NCBI GenBank assembly: GCA_022419385.1 | Contig: JAJUBI010000001.1 | Span: 3,596,001 to 3,660,000, forward strand | Direction: 5' to 3' | Length of the DNA stretch: 64,000 nt | From: Paraconiothyrium sp. Pb-2020 | Lineage: Eukaryota; Ascomycota; Dothideomycetes; Pleosporales; Didymosphaeriaceae | Shown here: piece by piece, positions 57,494 through 64,000 of the stretch | Numbering within the stretch: position 1 is the first letter of the stretch | Layout: every line of letters begins with the position of its first letter | Translations under genes and position numbers: made by a program | Notes under the pieces: model-generated | The model's database searches: none | What the model was told of the DNA's origin: nothing | The model's input: only the letters and a program-made list of their open reading frames with translations

Positions 57494-58902
57494 ATGTCCT
57501 CCAATCACTCCAGAAATACGTCTGCAGAGACCACTGCAACCACCAACTCCTACAACATGATCCTCGAGCACGTTCTACAGTACCCTGGCAGCTATGAGAT
57601 ACCCCTCCGGACCATGTACACACTCAACTGCGCCCCTCGCGCTCAACCGCTTCCGAAAGAGCTGTCCCGCGCTCCGTCACCCACTGGCAGTGCGCCCTCC
57701 TCGCCGACCTCTGGCCAGATGGCATGGAGCGATGCCGAGTGCGCCTCTATGAACTTCACTTCGCAGCTCATGAGCCACATCAACTCGATCCCGCAGCAGC
57801 CCAGCTCGCTTCCTCCCTCCTTCATCGTCAGCTTTGTCAGCCGCATATTCCACCCTAGCCTGTCTCTGGTCGACTTTCCCCAGGCGTTGACTGCGCTCGA
57901 CTACCTTCGAGATCTTGACAACCGATGGCGGAAAGAAATAAAGGCCGCCTTCGCTCGTGTTCACATTCACCCAGATACTGCTGGCCAGGACATTGAGACC
58001 TTATCAGAGCGCTATCCCGGTATCGCTCTGTGGGCCAAGAACCTGGAGGGCAAGAGCCGCAAGGCCGAGGTTTCCTACGCCAGACTATGGCTCGGTTTGC
58101 GCCGATGGGTAAGTTGCGCATGCCATGTTTATAGTCGCCCATGCTGATTGCCATACAGGTCATGATCAACGAGCTGTCTCTCACCCCCTTCAATAAGTTG
58201 AACTGCATGGGCATGCTTAACACCCTTCTGCCTCCCCAACCGTTTTCCGGCGGCAAGCTTCCATCACCACTCTTAAACCACCAAGTCTTGCGACAGGAGC
58301 GTGACAGCTTCTTTCACTACATTCAGCAAGTGCAAAAGCAAGGCCCAGGCGTGCTCGAGACGATTACGCAAGGCGAGGGCACGAGGTGGTCCGTCGTGCA
58401 AAAAGAGGTGGACAAGTACCTACGTGTCGCCAAGAACATCATCGACGACTGCATGGCTACTATGGGCACGGAGGATTTCAAGTCCGTTGACGAACCCAGG
58501 AAGGGCAAGAAGACGGACTCTGGCGTGAGCTTTGGTTCGGAGGTGCGACCCAGTACCTCATCTTCCACCCACGACAAGCCCCTCCCGGAGTTGCACATGG
58601 ACAGGGAGCCCGCACCAAAAGGCTTGAGCAAGCTTGAGAAGCTCAGCCGGGAGTTCAAGCGGATGCGCGTCAAGTCACGGCCCGAGGTCGAAGAAATGGT
58701 CAAGATGGAACAAGACCTGCCCGTGGTGGGCGAGTCCCAGCCCAAGAAGATCAAGAAGGCACGGTCTTTAGCCAACCTCCGGGGCCGAAACGGCAGCTTG
58801 GCGTCTGTAGCCGGGAGCCGGAAAGGCAGCGACGCCATACCCTTCGACGCAGAAGAGATGAAGCGCGCCCGCCAGCTCTACGAGGCGAAGCAGGCATCAT
58901 AG
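57494..58902 (+). CDS. Conserved hypothetical protein
   Basis: Two exons (57494-58108, 58159-58902; intron 50 bp with CAG acceptor) give 452 residues. The first half is globular and helical (SFVSRIFHPSLSLVDFPQALTALDYLRDL); the region after the intron (VMINELSLTPFNKLNCMGMLNTLLPP) is also folded-looking. The C-terminal third is basic and coiled (LSKLEKLSREFKRMRVKSRP, then PKKIKKARSLANLRGRNGS). I do not recognise a named domain. High codon quality and a long pyrimidine-rich leader point to a real, expressed gene. No signal peptide or membrane helix. Confidence 0.8.
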
Positions 58903-59440
58903 CCCTGGCGCACGATCCTTGCTCCCTCCCACTTTCTTTCAGCACATTGACCCAAAGCCGGTCACCCTTTTCATCGCGTATACGAGCATACAAATCTGGG
59001 CATCTAATGTCGACACGATCAGAAAAAAGCCCCAAGGCATCCATCTCCATCCATGACGGCCGCCATGTTGGATCTACTTAGTTTCTTTTCTGCCCCTCAG
59101 CCACGAGCAGGATTGAGCAACCATACCTTCACCACACGACTCCGGACCCTTTACGGCCGCGTTTCCTTTCTTTTCCAAGACCCGGCTTTACAGAGGCAAC
59201 GACTCTCGCGAGTCACAAAAAAGCAGCCCTCTCTGTTTTGTTCTATTCCCCTGTTTCTGTATGTATTATCCTGCGCTTTCCCTTTCCATCACGGCGGCGC
59301 TATACCCTAGGGTTAATGGTATCATGAGGCAATCATCTGTGTTTATAGCAAGGCGCATGGGGATATGGCGTTTGTTTAGTTTACTGAGCGCCGTTGGGCA
59401 GGCGCATGGACGCGTATACCACGCGCAAGCTGCGAGGCGC

Positions 59441-59460
59441 GGCGTGGCGTGGCGTGGCGT
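59441..59460. repeat. Four tandem 5-bp units
   Basis: GGCGT repeated four times. Confidence 0.9.
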
Positions 59461-59796
59461 ACAATAGGAATAATCAATGAAACGATACGAATGTTAAACG
59501 TCATATATGTGTCCTTGAAGTGCATATTCCTTCGTTTGACGACAGTCTTGCGACGGCGAGGCGCAACTGCTAGGTAGACTAGCTATTGCAGCTTTGTCTG
59601 ACTTGCCCAGTCAACCCTTTGTCAATCCTTTTTCCTCTTTCGGACAAGGCGTCGCTCGCAGCCTCTTGCGGAACCTTGACACCTCGCCACATGCTTCCTG
59701 CCTCCCAGCCTCGCCTCACGCACGGGAAGCGCGGCGAAACGAGGGAATAGGGTTTCGTTCGGGTAAGCAATGCACGGGACGGCGGGCGGGCAGATA

Positions 59797-59900
59797 TTCT
59801 TGTGCATCGATCAAGTCTATTGCTCTTATGCATTGGTCAAGTCTGGGGTGATGATAACGTAAAGGAACGGTGTTCAGTAGACCGTTGATATTGGCGCGGT
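59797..59900. repeat. Diverged direct repeat, copy A
   Basis: Shares ordered blocks with 61116-61231: TTCTTGTGCATCGATC versus CTCTTGTGCATCGATC; TGATAACGTAAAGGAACGG versus TGATAACAATGTAAAGAAACGG; ACCGTTGATATTGGCGC versus ACCGTTGATGTTAGCGC. Spacing between blocks differs. Confidence 0.65.
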
Positions 59901-61115
59901 GTTATGCCCAGCACGGAGTTCGTGCCTTGATGGATGAAATGTACAATATCTTATGTCTACACGATGGGAAACTCTGCATCATCACGTCACGTTTCACGTT
60001 TGGCAACGTGGGTAGATGGATGGAAGTAGGGGGTTACATACTAGCTTGATATCTGTAGTGTAATCCATGTGCATCACCCAGGTGTTAAGCGTGAGTTGTT
60101 TCCCCGTTTGCGCTTGTTATGTACTATCTACCGGCGTCTAACGCATCAGGCATACTACTTGTTGTCCTACCTCATAGCTTCCTAGGCGCGTACGATACAC
60201 GCCAAGTTACGAACGCCGAAACAAGACTATCCTTTACATTGATAGATAGCTCGAGCAAACGCTGCGCGCATGTCCGCGGTGCATATTGGTTCCGCCCCCT
60301 CTCCCATTCGAACATCAGCTCACCACGTTGCACGCGTGAAGCGAAACGCGAAGGAAACAGAGTTCGCGCGGGTAAACATGGGTGCGTTATCGCATTCACG
60401 CACGCGCTGTCATCACACAGATCACACCGCCGAGGGAGGGCGCATGCAGGTACCTGCGGGCCCCCGCTACACGTGCGGTATTCCAAGGCCAAGCATCCGG
60501 GCCGGTGGCTGCGCAAAAAGAGAGAGAAAAGTACAGAGCAGTGGATGTGCATGCGTTTGAGGGGAGTGGGTTGGTATGCTAGGTAGACTAATGCTGCAGA
60601 CTTGTGCGGTGCAGCGTGTAGGGAGGACGTACCTTTCCGTACGTGTCTGCAATCAGCATCCTTTTATGTTTTGGTCGGGCGTATCTTCAGGATGATGATA
60701 CAAGGAAATACTCGGTCCTTGCGAGTCCCGTTTTACACCGAACGAAGGTGCGGGACGCGGACGTGTGTGGGCCTGTGGTATGTGATGCACGGCACGAGAG
60801 TAATTGTAGGTATCGTCGTGATGATGGCGTTCTTCCTGCTCTGGCACCTGGCAATCTCGTGCTCTGTTTCTTCCCTCGCGGCTGGTGTGTTTGCGATTTT
60901 CATCGGGTTATGTGCACAAGTCAGTGTGCATGGGTAGTATACTGATGTACGCGTAGAAGGAGCTCTAGATCATGGCGGGGGTTATCGATAATGACATGGT
61001 ACATGGATAGGCACGATAAGTAAAAGACCCCCGTACGGTAGTGGGGTAATGAGCACATCTTGCTGCAAAGGTAAAGTGCTTATGAGCACCTTGAAAGCTT
61101 GAAGAACGCTGCACT

Positions 61116-61231
61116 CTTGTGCATCGATCCTTCTGTAAGTGATAACAATGTAAAGAAACGGGCTTATGAAGTGATGGGATGTGCTACAAGTGCGTGAACA
61201 CCGTTGATGTTAGCGCACTCTTATAGTATTA
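61116..61231. repeat. Diverged direct repeat, copy B
   Basis: Partner of 59797-59900. This copy ends about 40 bp before the start codon of the BRCT protein gene, so it may overlap its promoter. Confidence 0.65.
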
Positions 61232-61267
61232 GGCCAGCCCTCGCCTCGCTTCACCTCACATCTACCC

Positions 61268-62602
61268 ATGTCCCTCTACACACGCGACGACGATCTAGAC
61301 GATCCGGAGCTGCCTCCACCGTCGGCACAGCAGCCATCGTACGTTCCTGCACAACATCCTAGGCATAACACACAACTACCCCCCTCGGGTGTGCCTCGAC
61401 GCGATGCCCGCAACGTTTCACACAAGCCCACGGTGGCGACGCAGCACGCAGCTCGTGCACAGTCCCCCACGGTAGATCATGGCACAAGCTCAAGGGCCCT
61501 GCATAACAATCACACGCCTTCCGCGTCGAGCACGAAGCCCTCGCCCGCCTCACAACAGCACCCCGCCAAGCCCAGCAGCAGCGCCCAATCCTCCGCACAT
61601 CCCCCGCCCCTCTTGACGTCTGGCGTAGCATCTACCGCGCGCACGTTCTTCGATCCCTGGAACTCGTCGTCGACAGGGCACCAGCGTGCCGAGAACCGCC
61701 TCTCGGGATCTACGTCATGGCGACAGAGCCGCAGCCTGAAGCTCGCGGAGCAGTACAAGGGTGGGCTGGGTGGCGGGGAGAGGGTGGCGGACACGGTTGG
61801 CGCGGGCAGCGAGGACTTTGGGAAGGACGGCAGGCTGGCGAACGGCGGGTGGGAGAAGGGCGCGAAGGGGTTGAGGAGCAGTGGGCAGAGGAGTCTCGCT
61901 GAAGTCTGGGGGAAAAGCAAGGCGTCTACGGCGAAGCGGTCGTCGCAGGAGGAGAAACAACACGTAGACGACGACGCTTTGCTAGACTCATTGCACTCCA
62001 CGGAGGAGCTCGAGCTCCCCAACGAAGGCAAGCCGCATCTATCGCAGCACACTTCCATACAATTCTTACACTCGCAGACGAGTCCCATCTCGCGCCACCC
62101 CCCGCGAAGCAAATCTTCCGCGGCCTCACCTTCTACATCAACGGCTCAACCATGCCCCTCATCTCAGACCACAAGCTGAAATACGTCCTCCACGCCCACG
62201 GCGCCTCCCAATCCATCGCCCTCGGCCGCCGCACAGTCACGCACGTCATCCTCGGCACCACCTGCGGCGGCGGCCTCGCAGGCAGCAAGATCCAAAAAGA
62301 AATCGCAAAGACGAGGGGGAATGCGGTGAAGTATGTTAGTGTGGAGTGGTACGTCCTCACCCCTAATCTGCCTTTCACCCACGATGGAAATGTTTGGTGG
62401 AGGCGGCTACCTGCACCCGCATCACATGTTCTTTCTTCAAAAGGTAGTTTATGAATCGTGCTGGTGTGCTGATCGATGCAGGGTCCTCGAGTCCATCAAG
62501 GCCGAGACGAGACTACCGGAGTCAAGGTTCTCGCCGTTGAAGCTTGCGCCGAAAGGCCAGGTTAGCGTGCTGGAGGCGGTGCGCCCGCAGGGTTTCGGAT
62601 AG
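61268..62602 (+). CDS. BRCT-domain protein
   Basis: Three exons (61268-62027, 62078-62348, 62482-62602) give 383 residues. The first 250 residues are disordered, Ser/Pro/Gln-rich, with a conserved-looking patch ARTFFDPWNSSSTGHQRAENRL and SLAEVWG. A BRCT domain follows at about residues 265-350: IFRGLTFYINGST, LKYVLHAHGASQSIALGRR, TVTHVILG and VKYVSVEWV with the typical Trp. Exons 1 and 2 join only through a GC-AG intron (62028-62077, donor GCAAGC). BRCT domains bind phosphoproteins in DNA damage signalling. It converges with the REV1 gene but is not part of it. Which fungal BRCT family is not certain. Confidence 0.83.
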
Positions 62603-62945
62603 CGGCGTTCTGATCGGCCGAGCGATCATCAGATGGTGCGATGGTGGAAAGGCTAAAGGTATATCCGCACGCTGCACAGAGTGGACTTGAGGAATGTTTA
62701 TATCTCTCCGAAGAAGTAAAGTATGTATATAGAGCGGTAGTGCGGAGTTGCATAGAGACGTGGAGATGCCTGTACATCGTCCAGTCTCATCTCTCGCGCT
62801 GCTCGATAGATACACAGTAGGCGGACGACGCGTCTGCAGTACAACACAGTGACACAGAGCGCATTCAAACAAGCAATAAAGTAATCGTTACACGTACCTA
62901 CCCAGCCCACCCATCCCTCATCCAGTCATCATCATCATAGCTCTA
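62603..62945. other. Convergent 3' intergenic region
   Basis: Lies between the ends of the BRCT and REV1 genes. No gene seen. Confidence 0.5.
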
Positions 62946-64000
62946 TCACATAAACGTAACCTCCCCCAACCCCCTCTCCGCCGCCGCACACTTCACCCCA
63001 TCCCTAACACTCATCAGCGCCTCCTCCCACGCCCCCCTCTCAAACGCCCCCTTCGCACCCGCAGCGTCCCCAATAATCCACTCAAACCACTTCACCACCG
63101 CAACCGCCTTGTTCAAATCCTTTTCCTCTTTGACGACGCGCCCGAGGTTTTACCAACGCGCCCACGTCCTCATCGTACGGCCCTTCATCGCTGAACTCGC
63201 GGACCCATTCTTTGAGCGCGAGCCGCAGGTCGTTTTTATCGTGGAGCTTATTCGTTGTGAACGTTGGACGCGGCGGGCGCGGCACGGTGAAGACCTGAGG
63301 GGCGCGCGGGGCGTGGACATGTGGCCCCGGAGTAGCCTTGCGCTTTTTCGCGAGGCGAGGCGTGAGGCTTGGAGTTTTTTGCGCTTGTGCTCTTCGACGA
63401 CTTCGCGGCGGACGTCGGGGGGAAGGGCCGCGAGGAAGTCTGGGTCTAGCTCTTCGGGTTCGGCGTTCGAGGCTGGGGCTGATGCCTCGCGTGCGCGCGC
63501 GGGATTCTTGAGGGAGATGAAATTCGCCTGTGTGAGAGTCTTGCCTGCGGCGTCTTTTGCGTTGGCGAGCGCGGCGGCGGCGAGTTGGGCTGAGCGGGGG
63601 GCGGCCTCTTCCGCGCTTGACGGGGGGCGCGATGGTGCGTTTGGCCGGGATGCCTATCAACCTGTTCTTGCGCGGTGACTGGGGCAGGAGGGTCTGGTCG
63701 ATATGTTTTGGGCGTCGGGACGGGGAGCGCGGAGTTGCTCCTGCTGCGGCGTATTGGGAGAGAACTTCTGCGCGGACGTCGGGGGGTAGGGCGGCGAGGA
63801 TGTCAGGATCGAGTTGGGAGTGCGAAGGGAGAGCTGTGAGGGCGAATGGCATGGCTTTTTGCGGGGACGGGGAGGCTTCGAGGGATTCCCGCGGGGCTTT
63901 GGGAGTGGCTGGCGTGGGAGTGGACTGGCGACCTTGCCGCATAAGCATTGAGCGTATGTCTTCGGGTAGCTCTGCGAGAACCGTGGGATCTACCTGCGTT
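62946..64000 (-). pseudogene. REV1: REV1 DNA repair polymerase, 3' part, frame broken (runs off window)
   Basis: The C-terminal part of Rev1, the translesion deoxycytidyl transferase and polymerase scaffold. Three ubiquitin-binding (UBM) motifs are visible: DPTVLAELPEDIRSML at the window edge, LDPDILAALPPDVRAEVL, and LDPDFLAALPPDVRREVV near 63449. The C-terminal polymerase-binding domain follows (LRLALKEWVREFSDEGPYDEDV, then LGRVVKEEKDLNKAVAVVKW, stop at 62946). These pieces are not in one frame: it switches near 63630 (at a run of six G), near 63350 and near 63147. Every piece is otherwise well preserved. Either assembly errors in GC-rich runs or real frameshifts would explain it. The polymerase domain lies beyond the window. 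Confidence 0.8.

Larger units (their letters stand above)
58903..61267. other. Long intergenic region with a diverged duplicated segment
   Basis: 2.4 kb with no supported gene. Contains a GGCGT tandem run (59441-59460) and two related segments at about 59797-59900 and 61116-61231. Confidence 0.55.

Noticed and set aside
59305..59316. CCCTAGGGTTAA as a telomere remnant
   Set aside because: A single partial unit only, with no array.
61510..62112. 200-residue minus-strand ORF opposite the BRCT gene
   Set aside because: Antisense shadow of GC-rich disordered coding sequence.
1..64000. CRISPR arrays, tRNA and rRNA genes
   Set aside because: No regularly spaced repeats and no convincing tRNA box pairs were found; only short tandem repeats are present.

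Overview
The window is nuclear DNA of a filamentous ascomycete (Pezizomycotina, probably a Dothideomycete). Genes are compact and monocistronic with short introns, mostly 45-60 bp, and the families are typical of moulds: LysM proteins, killer-toxin-like chitinase, Zn2Cys6 regulator, Dal5-type transporter, DUF7708 protein. AT-rich repeats in the intergenic DNA look hit by repeat-induced point mutation (RIP). No rRNA, tRNA, CRISPR array or bacterial-style operon was seen. Exon models below were built by hand from splice signals; each complete model given with a protein length keeps frame throughout.

Region 1 (about 0.2-13.3 kb) is a carbohydrate-use gene cluster resembling a bacterial polysaccharide utilisation locus. 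It holds a DUF2264 protein, an MFS transporter, a GH88 unsaturated glucuronyl hydrolase, a Zn2Cys6 regulator, a secreted GH2 glycosidase and a secreted Cip1-like protein. Proposed flow: a secreted Cip1-like putative lyase and GH2 act outside, the MFS protein imports acidic oligosaccharides, and cytosolic GH88 and DUF2264 enzymes finish them. Two promoters share a near-identical 13-bp element, and a third carries its 9-bp core.

Region 2 (about 13.3-30.9 kb) is an accessory island: AT-rich DNA, a four-LysM secreted protein, a second LysM protein, a MITE-like element, an 11-exon ChtBD1-GH18 chitinase of killer-toxin-like architecture, and an ankyrin protein. Two copies of one dispersed repeat, in the same orientation, bracket this island.

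Region 3 (30.9-43.3 kb) has a divergent oxidosqualene cyclase, a small protein kinase, a CorA-like transporter, a RelA/SpoT-domain protein, a C2H2 zinc-finger protein and a small membrane-anchored protein.

Region 4 (43.3-52.3 kb) carries gene wreckage: a truncated RAD10/ERCC1 fragment, an AAA+ ATPase gene split by one in-frame TAG, a frameshifted DUF7708 gene, and a single-pass membrane protein.

Region 5 (52.3-64 kb) is more conserved: dCMP deaminase, a conserved hypothetical protein, a BRCT protein and the 3' part of REV1, whose reading frame is broken in three places. Three genes (chitinase, dCMP deaminase, BRCT protein) each need a GC-AG intron to keep the conserved frame.
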